From Rotaria macrura (taxonomy: Eukaryota; Rotifera; Eurotatoria; Philodinida; Philodinidae): a stretch of 64,000 bases of DNA. Location of the stretch: NCBI GenBank assembly GCA_900239685.1, contig OENT01000078.1, forward strand, positions 62,001 to 126,000. Direction: 5' to 3'. The translations under genes and the position numbers were made by a program. The notes under the pieces are model-generated. The model ran no database searches, was not told the DNA's origin, and saw only the letters and a list, made by a program, of their open reading frames with translations. This document shows, piece after piece, positions 36,501 to 57,433 of the stretch; the first letter of the stretch is position 1, and each line of letters opens with the position of its first letter.

Positions 36501-39500
36501 GAAGAAAAATTTATCGACGTTTAAAACATATCGACGAGCGATATCTTGATGAAAACAATTCTGATGGTTTTGTAAATATAACTAATCCGCACGATCCTGA
36601 TGATACATTAGTTCATGACATCAAAGATCTTATATATAATCATTTAGAAACAAGTATTAGCGAAGAAAATGAAGAGAATAAGTCAGATAATTTAAACAAA
36701 ACATTCGATGTACAACATACATTTAATTTATTATCTCATTTTCATTGTAAAATATATGAATTAGTCGAAGAAAGATATCAACAATGTTTTTTAACAAGTG
36801 ATGAACATTTTCTTTACATGTGTGGAAGACGAATGGATTCACCTGATTATAAAATCATCGAACAAAAGTTAGTTGTTTTAAATTACTTTCGAATATCTTA
36901 TCTCTTGTTTTTAAAAATACTAACTTTTGACAATTACATTAGTATGGATGAAACAACATCAGATTTCTTTCATATTGAAGGAATCAGGTTTGACGATATG
37001 CCTATGTGTGTGTGTGTATGTGTATGTGTATATATGTGAACATGTTTCTTTTTTATATTATTTTGTAACGTAAATTATGTTTTCACAATCAATTCATAAT
37101 TTTTGATGCTGTTTAGAAATATCAATGGAAATACACAAAAACGTAATCAATCGACACATTACACAACAACATCATACAAAGGTACGAGAACGAAATATGT
37201 AAATGATGACAATTAACTAGTTCTAATTAATGCAGATAGCAGCATTTGTAAAGTTTGAATTTTTATCCCGTTTAAATTAATAGATATAAAATTTCTTTCA
37301 TGCGTTATATAAAAAATTCTATTCATTGTTTTTTTTTCTATCGATCATCATCAACCATACTATGAGAGTTGTAAGTGGATTAAAATATCTATTTCATATA
37401 TTCTATAGATAACTATGTGTGATATTAACTTTTACTAACGTCTTGAAAATGATGATTAGAAAAATACACTGGACTAGTTAAAGAAGCTGCTTGGAAGTTA
37501 TAACGACTTGATTATCAATCAGTGTCAGAAGAGAATATGAATTCAACGTTTCATTTTTTTAGATTTCTAATGAAAGAAATAAAGACGCCTTGGAATATAT
37601 CGATGTTTACAATTATAGAAAAGATTTACTCTTATCGTATCCTTGAGAAGATTTTATTTACTTAAGTTTTCGCTATGCAGCTAGAATGTGTCCAAGGTTT
37701 ACGATAAGGAGCTTTTATCTGTTTTGTTTTTACTTTCAATAGGAGTCATAGAATTCTATGAGATAATATATATATATTCAACAGTTTAAAGAGCCTCTGA
37801 TTTTTGATCAACGAAACTCTTCGAAAAATCCTTATGTCATTGTCATTTTTAATAATCATCTAAAAGTACGGTGACAAATTTCACTTCTACTGTTTGCAAT
37901 GACATTTTTTTTTCAAATAGTCATTTATCAACAGATATTTATAAGTAATCTTATGGTGTTTCTCAATTTTCATAAATGCTTAACGTTTTACGGATGTAGT
38001 GTCTAATTAGTTCTATTTCATCTCATGTATATCAGTAGAAAGAAGAAAAGTTTTACACCTGATAGATCTTTTTCGAACTCGAATTCATTACATAATTAGA
38101 TATCACTTCATATAAGATATAAAACAAGTAATCGAATTTACTGCAAGATAATTTTTCTGATCCAATCTATGAGCATTCTTCAGCATAGTAGATATCTACA
38201 ACGAAAATTCGACGATTCAAACTATGGACATTTTTTCCGTCGAAAAATTTGAATACATTGATCTGAACATGCTGAGATACTTTTATCTATGATAAAACAT
38301 TTCTAAAATATCAATTTTTTTATTATAGAATTGGAAGAAAAAGATGATCCAGAAGGAAAATATCCAGAAGATACGACCAGTATTGGTAGTAATAGTGTAT
38401 GTAGTTTTCATCGCGTTTCTCTTTTCCTAACAAGTATCATTTTCCATTGTTTCAATCTAGTCTAATGATGAAAAAGATTTGAATACATGGCGTATTCATA
38501 TCAGCGGTGTTGACGAAGTTCGAGATAATAATCATTCCAATGCAAGATCCTTTATATTTATTATTGAAGTAAAACGATTAGATATGCATTGCGGTAAGGT
38601 TCTTGGTTTTCTTATTCAACAAGTAATACGATGATAATCCTAAATACTTGTAGAAAATCCATTGATGAATGATGATGAACGAAATCATTGGGTAGTAACA
38701 AGGTAAAACGAAATATCTGTTCTTTGTTTCAAAACTAGAATTGAAATTAATAATGCTTTATTATTATTATTTGAATTTAGACGTTATCAAGATTTTTATT
38801 TATTGGAACAAAAATTAATACGATTTCATGGTGTTTTTTCCGATGCACGTTTACCATCAAAGCGATCAACAGCTGCAGCTCGAAATCGAGAATATCTTGA
38901 ATCACTCAAAAAAGACTTCGAACATTTTCTACGGGTACGTTTATATGAATTATCAATGATTTGAAGTTTAAGCAAACATCGTTTTCCTCCATGGATAGAG
39001 TGTATTCAATTATTATCAATTGTCAAAATTTAACAGATAATTTCATAGCCACTAAGGATCTTTTACTTAGCCATCGATTTGGTAACGAAAACTACTTGAT
39101 TTTAAATGTCGTATGCCAAGGTCAGATTTGATTTTTGGCCTAACTCAAGCAATCAAATAATAAGATCTGACACAATTTTTTTTCTCTGATCTTGTAAGAG
39201 CAGACAGAAAATCGTGATCTCAGACGGCTGATTCAAGCCTTGATCTAAGATTATAGAAAATCTTATGCGACAGTAAGATCTTACAAGAATATTACAGTGC
39301 AAAATGATGTAAGATTTCTGAGACTACTGTTTTTTTCTACGATTTCATCTGATTTTACACTAATTGATGTCTGATTTATTGACACGAGCAAAATAGGAGA
39401 TCTATCGATTACGCAGATAATTCCGAAACCAAAGGACACTACTCGCTCGCATTGTGCAATTCATGAAACAATTGAAAATATTTTCTTTTTCATTGTACTC

Positions 39501-42163
39501 TCGAATAATGTGAGAGTTGAAGGTCGAAATTTCATGTTCATCTGCCACGATCATAATTATTCTTGTTGCCCTTTCATTTCTGAATATAACTCATTGAGTC
39601 ATGGTTCCATTTTTTTATCACGCCCTCAAAAATTGATTTTTACAGACAACATGAGAAAGATCCAATTTTTTTTTTATCAAACTTTGATAACCTGAGAACG
39701 AAAGTCCTTCCAAGCAAATCATTCTAGAATTTTCTATGATTCATTTATACACATCCAATAAACATCAATTCGGCTGAAGAGAAATTTGAAGCCTTGGAAG
39801 GCTATCCATCGTCGGTTCAAATTTTGAATTAGTGTCCCAACTTATTCTTCGGAAGAACACACAAAAAAATTAACTGTTTTTTTTTCTTTCTTTCGAATTA
39901 TCTAGCATCTAATGTCGAAGCCCACATTACGTAATAGCGAGTTATTATACAATTTCCTTACACAACCGGATGATTTTACAATACCGACTGGTGAAGTTGC
40001 CATAGGTAAGATTCACTGAATTTGTTTTTGTTTTAACAGGACGTTTTCTTCTTTTTGTCTTTAGCAAAAATGTTCAAAGTTGTACCACGACGATTACGTG
40101 TTGAGGTTCAATATAGATAATTAAAATTTCATAGAAGAATAAAAACACTCTAGGAATTTTCTTTTCTTTAGAAAGGCCAATATCTTGATCCATTTCTTGT
40201 CTCATTAATCAATTATGCTGAACCACCAAAACCAAAAGCAACACAATCAAATCCAGTTTTTCCTGATATCGTCGAAACTAAAGTATGATAAGATTGTATG
40301 TCATCAATGTGAGAACTTTCATTTGCCTAGCTTCAAAATACAATCTATGAAAATAATGCAAATTTAACCGACATTATCGAAGATGTACCAAAAGAAAAGC
40401 CTACTTCGTCGGAACTTGATAGTGCCTATGATCATATGATTGTTGTTGGTAGGAGAATGCTAAAAATTATCGTCATAAGTTAATATTTGTAATTTATAGC
40501 TAAGCAAGTCTTCTCTGGCTCACCTCTATTAATCTATCTATTAGATTTACTTCGAATACCATTAAAAGATTCATTCGATACATTTTTTTCGAATTTCATC
40601 GATGATACCGTAGATGATATTATAAATGATGAAGAAAATATTATCGATGTAATTCATGCTCTTCGAGGTAGAGATCGTTTTTTATTTCATATGATCAATA
40701 ACAAATAATCTTCTATTAAATTATATTTCTATAGATGTGGTATTTCCAAATGATGCAGAGAAAAAAGGGTAACACATAAACGTTTGAAGGAACCAATCTA
40801 TTATGATTGTATTTTAGTCCTACGGATTTAGTTGATTTCGATGATGTAGTTGCAGCAGCCGAAGAATTTTTACCTAGTAAGTTTCTTTTTCTAACATTAT
40901 CAAATGAATAGAAGAGAAATCGAATGACCATTAATGGCCATTCTACTGTTTCATTTTGATGATTCTTATGATAATCATGTAAAAAAAGAAGAATGTCATT
41001 CACGGAAGTCAATGGAAAAATAGATAACCAGAGATTGTGATGTTTTGTGGAAATCATCGGTTCAAAAATTTTTCTGATTCCTATCAATCAACTAATAGTA
41101 CTTTCCAAAAGGATCTGATTATTACCAACATAGATATAAGGTTTTTAGTAGATTTTTTCATGAAACATATGTCTTATCTTTCTATACATTTGAAAATTCA
41201 GGTTTTAACTTTGAACTTTGCACGCATACAATTTTCAATAAAATGGATTATTTACACAATCGTCAGTATTGTCTTTGAAAAAGATTTTTCAACATATTCA
41301 ATATTTTAGTATAGAAAATACGACGATAACGATAGTTTATTCGATGAACTCACGATGTTGAGTTAGAAGTCAAAATTTAACATGAGCAGTGATCTCTGAG
41401 TGACCACAGCTTGTATTCGAAAACTCAGTGAGATCCCCAAATCTCAAGAACGATGATTTGTAAAAACGAAACCGTTCTAGTCTTATCCAATCGACTTGAA
41501 TGAAATGTTCAATTATTAAGTTCGTGCCATGAAATTACTGATCGTCATTAAATAGTTTTAGAGTGAAAAATCTACAGCATACAAGTTCCTATGGAAGGTC
41601 ATGATGATAATTCAATTTTCAATTCATTAGAACCCACTTCAGGGTATATATATATATATTCGAGTATCATCGTTTGAAAGTTTTTCAAATGTCTTCCCTA
41701 GTACAAGAATGTTCTTAAGAGTGACTATCTGCATACAACTTGGTAAGAGCAATTAGATTGTTTATACCTTCAAGTTGTAATTATAATGCTCTCCAGTAGA
41801 TTACTGATCGAAGAGGAATGCTTAGTAGTTAGCATTTAATATCTATCAAGTTCAGTCCTATTGAAATCACATGAGAATCTTGAGAGTAAAACCCTAACTA
41901 AACAAATTTCTATTGTATTTTAGATTTAATCAAACTTATACTTGGTAAATCAAATATTCAAGATGGTTTACAAATGATTTTTCGATATTTTCAAGATCCA
42001 TTACTAAATAAACAAGTTTGCTTATACCTCTTTAGATTCAATAGACACTAGAATATATCTATATTTGTTTTAGTTATTTTATATAATTCTCGATGAAGTT
42101 CTTTTACAAATATTTCCAGAATTACAAGCACATTTTGAAAAACCAAATATTTCTGTTACATAG
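33523..42163 (+). CDS. SNX14: Sorting nexin 14 (TM-PXA-RGS-PX-nexin C)
   Basis: Twenty-three exons join in phase to 935 residues (human about 946): 33523-33620, 33674-33739, 33796-33868, 33923-33954, 34016-34094, 34166-34209, 34280-34367, 35867-36867, 36943-36987, 37117-37181, 38329-38396, 38461-38593, 38654-38702, 38781-38934, 39906-40005, 40065-40105, 40172-40282, 40331-40448, 40500-40667, 40735-40768, 40818-40876, 41924-42015, 42074-42163. Two membrane helices occupy about residues 12-50, with PXA at about 85-290 (ELIACQILIDGIDAICEPDT) and RGS at 320-485. PX lies at about 560-690 (WRIHISGVDEV, RRYQDFYLLEQKL, DARLPSKR) and nexin C at about 760-930, ending LLNKQLFYIILDEVLLQIFP, which follows vertebrate SNX14 closely. 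The family tethers ER, lipid droplets and endo-lysosomes and supports autophagy. Three introns are 1.0-1.5 kb; others are mostly short. The stop lies only 197 bases before the next gene's ATG. Confidence 0.93.
34215..34242. repeat. Perfect 28-base palindrome inside a 70-base intron
   Basis: Starting TAATTCTTATAT and ending ATATAAGAATTA, the 28 bases equal their own reverse complement. They fill much of SNX14 intron 6 (34210-34279), just after the donor site. Confidence 0.75.
37003..37036. repeat. (TG)n/(TA)n microsatellite in SNX14 intron 9
   Basis: TGTGTGTGTG followed by TATGTG units and a short TA run, just after the donor site at 36988. Confidence 0.7.
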
Positions 42164-42360
42164 ATCCGTAGTAGTGTTTTGCTTGTTGAACTGCTCAATC
42201 TTATGTATTTTCTTCTTCTTATCTCTCGTGTTCTCATGTATTTAAATAATCTCGTTGTTATTTTATTTTTCTGTTGTATTATATATGATTCAAAAGTGAA
42301 AAGAAACCAAAAAAAAAATACATCGGATTCCTATTGTAGATAAGTGTAGTATTCAATCGA

Positions 42361-48643
<6,283 letters not shown>

Positions 48644-48792
48644 TCACATTCTGCTTCTCTCCTTGACTCCGGTGCTGTGAGCGCGTCTTTCAATAGATGA
48701 TTAGATAATTCTTTTTCGTTTCTTTGTTTTAAAATCGTGCTAGTCTTCTTTTACTTTCTGATTTCTTTTTTGTACAACATATTTCGAACGAA

Positions 48793-49287
48793 CTAATAAT
48801 TGATAACAAGAGAAAAAACATCAATACAATAGAAAATAAAAAACATGAGAAAAATCCAATAATAAGTTCGTTTTAGTCGAACATTCATAGATGAATTGCA
48901 TCTGTCCGAACTACATAAACATAATGAATCACTCTGATGTTTCTTATGTTGATAACATGTTTCAGCTTTTTTTATATGATAACGAACAATTTTGTGACAA
49001 TCTCGTCGTACATAACGTAGAGCATTGATTTTATCATCACCTGCTATACTTTCATTTTCACGTGTCCACATTTTAATACAATAATCGTCGCATAAGCGTG
49101 TAGGAATTTGTGCTTGAGAAAAATTTCTCGCATCTTCACACGCTTCGGTTTCACGTGAATCACATATAAAACATTCGACTTGCTTACGACATGATGCTGA
49201 ATCAGCTTGAATAAAATATGAAGAATGAGGATGATTAGTTGAAAAAATAAATAGAAAAAACAATTCGACGACAATCGACATACGCAT
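48793..49287 (-). CDS. Secreted or GPI-anchored Ly6/three-finger protein (quiver-like)
   Basis: A single open frame of 164 residues. A signal peptide (MRMSIVVELFFLFIFSTNH) is followed by a cysteine-rich domain: ECFICDSRETEACEDARNF, LCDDYCIKMW, RRDCHKI and SLCLCSSDRCNSS. The opening CxxC and the closing CxxxxCN are the signature of Ly6/uPAR folds. The arrangement with a central VRRDC resembles the quiver/sleepless proteins, which modulate potassium channels and acetylcholine receptors in insects. The C-terminus is a hydrophobic stretch (YYWIFLMFFIFYCIDVFSLV) after a basic patch, consistent with a GPI-anchor signal. The gene is intronless, whereas relatives usually have introns. It converges on the glucosidase gene, with 149 bases between their stop codons. 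The fold is well supported; the target is not known. Confidence 0.82.
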   Translation of the reverse strand: MRMSIVVELFFLFIFSTNHPHSSYFIQADSASCRKQVECFICDSRETEACEDARNFSQAQIPTRLCDDYCIKMWTRENESIAGDDKINALRYVRRDCHKIVRYHIKKAETCYQHKKHQSDSLCLCSSDRCNSSMNVRLKRTYYWIFLMFFIFYCIDVFSLVINY

Positions 49288-52200
49288 GAGATGTTTGTTT
49301 GTGCTTCTTACAAATCATAGTCGCATAAATAATAATGGCTTATATTCATCTAGAAAGTTCAAACTCAGACTAATAGTAATGACACATAATGAAGATAATA
49401 CATCTATCATGGTACCCGAAAGACATTTCATGACAGGAAAAACAAATTATATATATATATTTGTGTGTATGCATACTTTCCCTGGCATAGAATACACGAT
49501 CATAATACGAGCAAGTCGTTTCTTTCTATTATTGAACAGCACAAAAAATTGCATAATTTCACCTGTCAGCAAACGACGTAGAAAAAAAGGATTTCATTTG
49601 TCATGTATGTTAATGATTAAGAGTGTAACAAAACAAAATATTGAGACCGAAAGTATACGCACGTCTTGACAAGCACTTGTTTGTATTTAATTGACTATTT
49701 AACAGTAATAAAATTGATAATATATAAATATATATATATATATATATGCAAGAAATAAAGATATTCAAGTAAGCGAAGGAATGATGTCTAACGAAAGACG
49801 AACCAGAAAAAATGCATAATGACAATAATGTGCTTATGGTTAACAAAAGAACCCGTAGTGAAGTATTAGCGAGAAAGAGGAAAAAAGAATCGAGTTTTAC
49901 AGCAAACAAACAGCGTTTGCGTGATGCTATTGAATGCAAGCGAGTTAGAGAAGAAGAAACAAGAATAGAAGAGAAGGAAAAAAAGAAAAGACAACAAGCT
50001 ACATAGACGATCGGGAAATAGAGAAAGGAATTCCGACAGAGAAAAAGAAGTAGAAGAGCGAGAGTAGCGAACCGAACTCTAAATCTAAACGACAACACAC
50101 TAGTATATAGTAATAGCAGTAACTTATTACTCTTTAACAGCATGTGCATATACAGAGATACACTAACGCACTCTCCGTTTTGAGATGAGACGGATTTCCT
50201 TTTATACAACTCGTCATATTCCTAATATATTGGTATGATTTTGTTTGAACTCTTCATTCGTGCATAAGCATTAATTGACATCAGATGACTAAAAGCATGC
50301 ACAACATAAACATGGAATAAACAATGTCGTGACTATATCTCAGAAACATGTTCATTTAATTTTTTATAATAATGTAGTATTTACATAGAATAAATATAAA
50401 AGTAAATAATATTAATTAATCGACTTGTTCTTATTTTATGATGGAATAAAGTACTTTCTGTGACATCCGTGCCTCATCTATTGTCAATAACTCTTGATAT
50501 ATGCGTATATATCATTTTAACTGTACGAAGTAAGAATATTATACGAGTATATTTTATTTTCTATGATAAATTCATATGTTATCAACTGTCAAAATCGATG
50601 CATATATGTAGCTCTCTCTCTCTTTCTCTATTCGCAAGTTATCCTGAGCAAGTTTCATTAGTATATTACCAATGAATCTATAGTATACGGTAAACTTATA
50701 AGCATTGTTTGTTCCTGTTTATTGCTGAACAGGAAATTGAAATAAAATTCTCTCATGTTTTCCTTTCTTTTCATTAACGTGACAACAATGTTCGAATAAT
50801 GTTCTTTGAGAGGCATGCGTCTCAACTATGTGAATAAGAAAATCATAAGAATGCTTAATCAATCAATCGATTAACAATAGGACAAGTTGTTCTAAAATGT
50901 TAGAAGAATGTTTTGTAAATATATATTTTTCTCTTTGTTGTAATGTTATGATTAAACATGAAATAAATTTTATATAATAGATTTTACATGAGTACAGTCG
51001 ATTACACAAATTTAATCAAGCGAATAAGTTCATGATCTTTATAGACATTAGATCAATGTTGGTAGAAATAAGAGTGATCGATTCTTGTGTATTGGTTGTC
51101 ATATATTTTATTTTTAATTTTACTTGTGCCCTACATAGAATAATTATGCTTTCATCAAATTATGCGTGTTCGCTATATTTATATTACGAAAGAAAAAATT
51201 TATATATAGAAGAATGTCGAAATATATGAAGTGTAAAACTCATCGACCATATCACATCAAATCAAGTGTGTAATGACACTTTTATTATAGAAGTCAATTA
51301 TCGTATGAAGACGAACAAAGTCATAGTAGTCGAAAGTTGTAAAACAGACATCTTTAAACATCTGCTGATGTTTGAGAAATTAATTGAGAGTTCTTGCACG
51401 GATAAATGCTTTAAGAAAATGTCTTAAAAGTCTATTTTCTTTTCTAAAAATAAAACAGGTAAATTGAACAGACCCTTTCAACTGAAACCCATTGTTCGAC
51501 TGATTATTTATGGATTAGAAAATAAGATATGTATCGAATTTGAACGCTAATTGATGAATTGTACCAGATATAGCTATTAGACGCTGTAAGTACATATATG
51601 TGAACATTTTTCGTCGAAAGCAACACGTCAAGGTTGTAAATGAAATTTACCTTTAATGAATACAAGTTGTAGCAATGACGTTCTAACCATAAGTATTATC
51701 TCTTATGTGCTATCTCTTCATGGTGTTGAAACTATGGTATAGTTTGATGACGTCTAGTGATGCCATATGCTAATCCTGGACTTGATGACAAGGTTGATAA
51801 GGGACTTCAATCAGAATAACACTGAGAATAAGCTTGAGAATAGAATAGATTTATGTTCAACGAAACATTCATATGATAATTTTTAATGTTTTATAAGATT
51901 GATTCGTTGTATGCATATCGTTTTCAAGAAGATAAGAAATGAGGAATTTTCTAGATGAATTCCGAGAGAATACTTAATAAAACACTACGAACAACTATTT
52001 CTTTCTGAAGTTTTTCAAATGAAAAGGTTCATTGAACTTCATCTGTATTCACTATTACATCTCATCAATACACACCAATGATTTCACCTCTCAATAGGAA
52101 ATCTCGGGTTTCAATTCAGATTAATATTCTATACAATATAAATTTCGATACATAAAACTATAACATATTCGTAACATTTTACTTGACTTACTGTATGCAT

Positions 52201-55200
52201 ACAGATACTCGGGAAAAGTTGATGAACAAGTGCAAAACAAAAGCTTCTCATTTCGCAGCATCTTCAAGTTTTTTTTCTTCCAATGGCCTGAGCTAAAATA
52301 GAAAGAAATGCTTTCAACTATTCAGTTTTTTGTTTTCGTAACTCATCATATTAGCCATCGTGTCGCTATTTCTATTCTTGAATAAGAATCACCAATTAAC
52401 TATTCAAAGAATAGAAAAAGGAAAACAATTAATCAAATTTCTTTTTACAGGATCCGGGTCTTTTATCCTGTATTTCACATTGAGAGGGAGAGGGAGACCA
52501 GTTATCTTTGGCGATCGTCATTATTTATGACAATACCAAATAGAAATTCTGAGAATAAAGATGAGCCATTCTGATTGTAATAGAAGTGGTACGAGAATTT
52601 TGAAATTACAACTCGACTTTCTTTTGAGAAATACTTCAGGCAACGATGGCAATGTTATTGATTATCTCAAAAAGATGAGTCTCTCAGCAAGAACTAGTTG
52701 TAGACGCAAAATTTTCACAAGCAATGGATTATTTACAATAATCCACATATACTGTAGATGATTCTGTTCGAAACTAGATTTGCATATAAAAATCTACCTT
52801 TATAAAAAAAAAGATGAAAGTCATCTTCTTCTACTACCATCATACGATTATTCTAAAAACAAATACTTTGGTTCGTATTCTAACAAGAAAACATTTTAAT
52901 AATTCATTAATTTTCAACAAGGTTCTAATTATGCACGTCGACGCTTTTATACGGATCATTGTGTGCGTTTTACGCCCTTTGCTTCCAAGGAATTCATTCT
53001 CAAGTTTGTCTTTGTTGTCAATTCAAGCAACTTTAGTCAGTGACCTTCAGCCATCAGCACATAGAAGTGCTACATATTATCTAATAATACTACGTTTTAT
53101 GTCGTCAACAGATTGCTGAAGGTCGATTATGCACATGATAAAAAAATATCCATCTTGAAAAGTCTTTATAATTTAAATGAAATTGAACTTTCATGTACTA
53201 TGTGAATATGTCATAGATTAGTAAGTTTTAGCGAAAAGTTTATTTTAATATGGAATCAATCTATTCTTTCACACATGTACGATGACAATCATAATCAGTA
53301 TTCTTAGAGACAAGGCTTTACTGAAAGCTATTGTTATGTTTACATTGTTTATATTATAAACAACACATTTTGAAAATTTCTCGAATAAGGGGTTCAGCTT
53401 GTATCTCGAAATCTTCATTTATGTAAATGAACAATTAAAACGTTAATGTGGGTCTTTCGTCTAGGCTCTATATTCTATGTTGAGATATTCTAAAAATTAA
53501 TATTTGCATACATAAATGATGCAAATTTTTTTTCAGGAACACGATTCTATGCGTCTGCATTTGTGTTTAAAATCAAGCTCTTGCTTTTCATAATACATGA
53601 CATTGAAATATGCCTGTCTCAAATTAATCCACTAGGAGAAATATGGCATGATAAATATTTAAGCATGAGAAACGAGTTCATTATCAAATATATAGTATGA
53701 AAATAATAAAAGGATCTATGAGGCTATAGATTTATTATGTATTTCATCATAATTTACCATGCCTAGTTCGTAGAAATATTGATGCATGTACTGAATTTCT
53801 TGATTGGAAACCTGAAGTTCAGACTTTTACCAATTATTAAGTATAGGTAACTATTGAATGCAACCGTTGGGCAGCCTATACTTTAAAATGAATTGTTGAA
53901 ACAAAGAGGACTGAATGTGTACGGTATCCAAAAAACAAACTAAAATCTGGGTGACTGAAGACTTTATTTTCTCAATTAAAATAGATTATTGGAGGAATCA
54001 TAGGTATGAATTCATTAATAACTATGTATCTAGTCAAAAGCATACGAAAAATTGTATACGTATATATATCATGGAATTCAATAACTGTTTCAAAAGCTCA
54101 GCGATAACATAAAATTTACTGCGTCTTATAATTTACTTTTGTACAATGATGATTTTTAAAGGATAAAATTGTAAGTTCCTATGATATAATTTAACAACTG
54201 ATTATGAAATATAAAATAGCTCAATGCAGTCGTGGTGCAAGGTCATTATTTAAGGGTAAGCAATATAAATTTCCTAAATATGTAACTTGAAAAAGATAAA
54301 ATATACTATTTTTCGAAATCTAAATATGACATTTTTATGTAAGTTCAAAATATCTTTTTTCTTTCATCTTTTATCGAAACAAAATCAGTAACAATAGTAT
54401 TAAAATTAATTTCATAATTTCTTTCTATATTTATTAGAAGCTAAGGAAGTTAATCGTTCTTGACTCATTGAATTTTCTTAAATATGTTTTGATTATTTTT
54501 AACGATCAAAAGTTTCTTTCACAACCACAATGAAATTTATATTGCACAATATGTTTTGTTGACTCTGATAAATCCCACTTTTGTTTTCCATCCATTGGTG
54601 TTTTTTACAGACGATGTTCACCTTGTAAAATCGGACAACTTGTCTGCGTGCCAATTTTCTTATTCTAACGAAGAAGTCAAGCTGAATATGTCTGTTAGAT
54701 TAGATTTAAAGTTATTTTATTGTCTGATACTCAGAACACGTAAAATGTCAGAAAAAGCAATTGCAGCGTCTTGTGGTACTGCTGCGCCGCTACTGACTCA
54801 ATTCACTGCTCATGACTGTCATTATGATGGAATATGATTGCATATTAGTTGATTTATTGCAGTCAAATTTTTGTGTATACGTCTTATTCACTCTAATTTT
54901 ATGGCATCAGCATGATTTATCATTAGTAGTCATGACAAATATACAATGGCATTGTTTGCTTCATATTTTTGTAATAAATAATCAATCAACTGAACAAGGA
55001 ATCAATGCCAGTCGTCGATAAGTATGACACCTATCAGAATGTTCGAAAAACAAGTGTGAATGAAGTATGTCTTTAGATATTGTTCATCAAATATTTTCTA
55101 TTTCTTCAGATATTTTAAGAGAATTATCTTTCGTTATGATTAAGATACAATCAATGGTCTCAAATTTCGATCATGAAAAGAGAACCATAGCAAAGAATAC

Positions 55201-57433
55201 AATGTGTACTCTCTTTATTGAAGTTCAAATAAAATATTAAGAATTATCCTATAGGCCATTGATAAAATCTATTTTGTCTATCATATAAACATTTGCAGAA
55301 AAACAAAACTCACAACAACAATCAAGTTTTTGGCACTTAATCGATTGGTTGAGTACGTTTCTTTTCTTGCTATTCAACAATATCTCAGCAAGAAATTTAA
55401 AAGATCCAGTTTCATGATAAGATATGTCGCATAATTAAATTACTTGAATACATGAGATATTTGTGGAACGTATTCAAAAAACTGCAGACGATGAAGAGAT
55501 ACACTATTTAATATTTCTTCGATTACGCTACAATAGTATGATGGCTGATCTTTTTCTCCTTCTAATATTGAAAAATTTCCAACATAGGCTGTGGATGTGA
55601 TTTTGGATGTTATTGTATTGTCATTTAGCTATTCGATAGGCAGCTTTGCATTCCCTTCTACTCCCACACACCTACAACCGACACCCTCCCAAACTAGTTT
55701 TATAATTGAATTAATTTCTTTTCACTTGCCTATGATAACGATTGAATTTTAGATATTTGTCAGTTTTGAACAACAAATTAAAAGATCAATGAAACCACGC
55801 ATGCTTATTTATTAGTTCAGCGAAAGAAAAGGAATTTTAGTATTTGAACAAAGTGAATATTAGTTATTGAAGAAGCAGATTACTTTACAATGTTGAATGA
55901 CATTATGATTCACTATAGAATAGAAGTAGTGAAATAAAGACACAAAATAGAGATACTGAAGTTCATCAATGTAACCATATGACTTATTCTTTTCCATGTT
56001 TCCCATAAGTAAATGATGCAATATCATGTAATTTATTTCGTATCAATAAATTTATTTTGTATCAATAAATTTTGACCAACTGTATATTTGCTTTTCGGCT
56101 CTACAAATCAATCTTCTTTCTTTCTGTACTCACATACAAGTGACTTAAACGAACTACCTTGTTAACTCTTGAGGATATCCTGTTCTAGTGGCTCGAAGCA
56201 TTTGAGCAACGTCTCTAAATGAGTACCTGTAACCGCAATAAATTGTTTTACTCCAAGAAAAGATAGAAAGGAAGTAGAGAAAGACATCCGATGGTGGCAT
56301 CTAACCACTACGCTAGTCTACCTGCGAACTTACTCTTTACCTATTGAGTTATTCGTGAGTGTCCATCTCCAATCTGCACTACCTAGATGAAACTTTCCTG
56401 TGGTACTACCCATGCATTGGGCAAACAGGTTGGACCTACCACAGTTTCTACAGGCTATAGGATTGGCATCTCATGAACACTTGAGCCTACAATTTACATT
56501 TGTAGAACTCATAAATCAATAGAATTCTACAGCATTACAAGAAGAATATTAACAAAAATAATGGTCAGCTCCTGAAAAAAGACGTAATTAAATGAGTTAG
56601 TAATCATGTAGTTGTGCACCAATATCAATATGGCCCTTGTAATCGTAAATAATAGGAAGCAATGCCAGAAAACATTTCCCTTTCAATGAATCTTGGCAAT
56701 TTACTTTTTTAAGTAAATTATTTATGTTATTTCTCTCTGAACTTGGTATTTTTTTGATTTAGAAAGAGCACCAAGCATGTCGCTACTTTTGGCGATAATA
56801 TGTTGACAAACATCTCTCAATTAAATGCCATGTACATGTTTTCCCTCAAAACGTTTCTAAGCCAAAATGATTGTTTCAAAGAATGTTAGCAATTTTTCTT
56901 AATGGAACACAATAAATTTGAAATATATTCTATTTTAGGTGGAAAATAGACTTGAAAAAGACTGTAGAATTTCTAAAGCTTTGTTGCCCTTTGTTTGAAT
57001 TTCAAATTTTTAGAAAATGCCTGATTTCCTGCTCAATAGAAATTCAATTTTATTTTCTGCACAAGATCGCAGGTTGAATTTCAACGCGATTTCTTGCAGA
57101 AAACAGAAACTCATCGTCGATTTCGTATAGGCATTCGTAGAATATCGTTGAGAATTCTTAAAGGCACCCTCTTTTTTACAGTGAAAGAATCACCATGAAA
57201 AAGGACAATTTTCAAACAGAAAATGAGATACTCTCCTGTAAAATTTGAACCCTTCTCTCAGAGTATCGTCTTCACTCTAGAGCGAAATGCTGCTTGAATT
57301 GCTGAATTTTTCACTACCCATCAATAAAATATAAGTCTCATTCCACTCCACAATGTCAACAAAGAGCTTACGAGAAGAGTTCTGGTACAACCTAGAATTA
57401 CTTACTTTTCAATGTGTTCATCTGCTACTCTAA
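49288..57433. other. 8 kb gene-poor region
   Basis: No gene can be supported. A purine-rich patch at about 49790-50080 gives a 64-codon highly charged plus-strand frame and a hydrophobic minus-strand shadow; both follow from base composition. TA runs occur near 49729-49747, and short GA or CT runs near 50610-50640 and 52480-52500. A 93-codon frame at 54556-54837 has no recognisable motif. At 56300-56340 the minus strand resembles a tRNA D-arm/A-box (TAGCGTAGTGGTTAGATGCC), but no tRNA follows. Confidence 0.4.
49729..49747. repeat. (TA)n microsatellite
   Basis: Simple TA repeat in intergenic DNA upstream of the Ly6-like gene. Confidence 0.75.

Noticed and set aside
35768..37039. 423-codon frame as an independent gene
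   Set aside because: The first 33 codons precede a splice acceptor (ATTAAAG) and the last part runs into an intron. Exon 35867-36867 joins in phase with its neighbours to form SNX14.
39110..39310. AAGATCTTAC/AGATCTGAC words repeated in SNX14 intron 14
   Set aside because: The copies are short and irregular. I could not define element ends or a duplication, so no repeat was called.
49812..50006. 64-codon charged plus-strand frame (MHNDNNVLMVNKRTRSEVLA)
   Set aside because: Lys/Arg/Glu richness is what AAG/GAA-rich DNA gives in any frame. No other support.
49610..50209. 199-codon minus-strand open frame
   Set aside because: The composition follows the purine-rich patch on the other strand (runs of Ser, Leu and Phe). 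It has no domain, no conserved start context and no splice partners.
52490..52502. GA-rich tract as a regulatory element
   Set aside because: Short simple-sequence run with no gene close by.
56300..56340. tRNA-like D-arm/A-box (TAGCGTAGTGGTTAGATGCC on the minus strand)
   Set aside because: No matching anticodon arm, T-arm or GGTTCGANTCC B-box follows at the right distance. It could be a decayed tRNA or SINE head, or chance.
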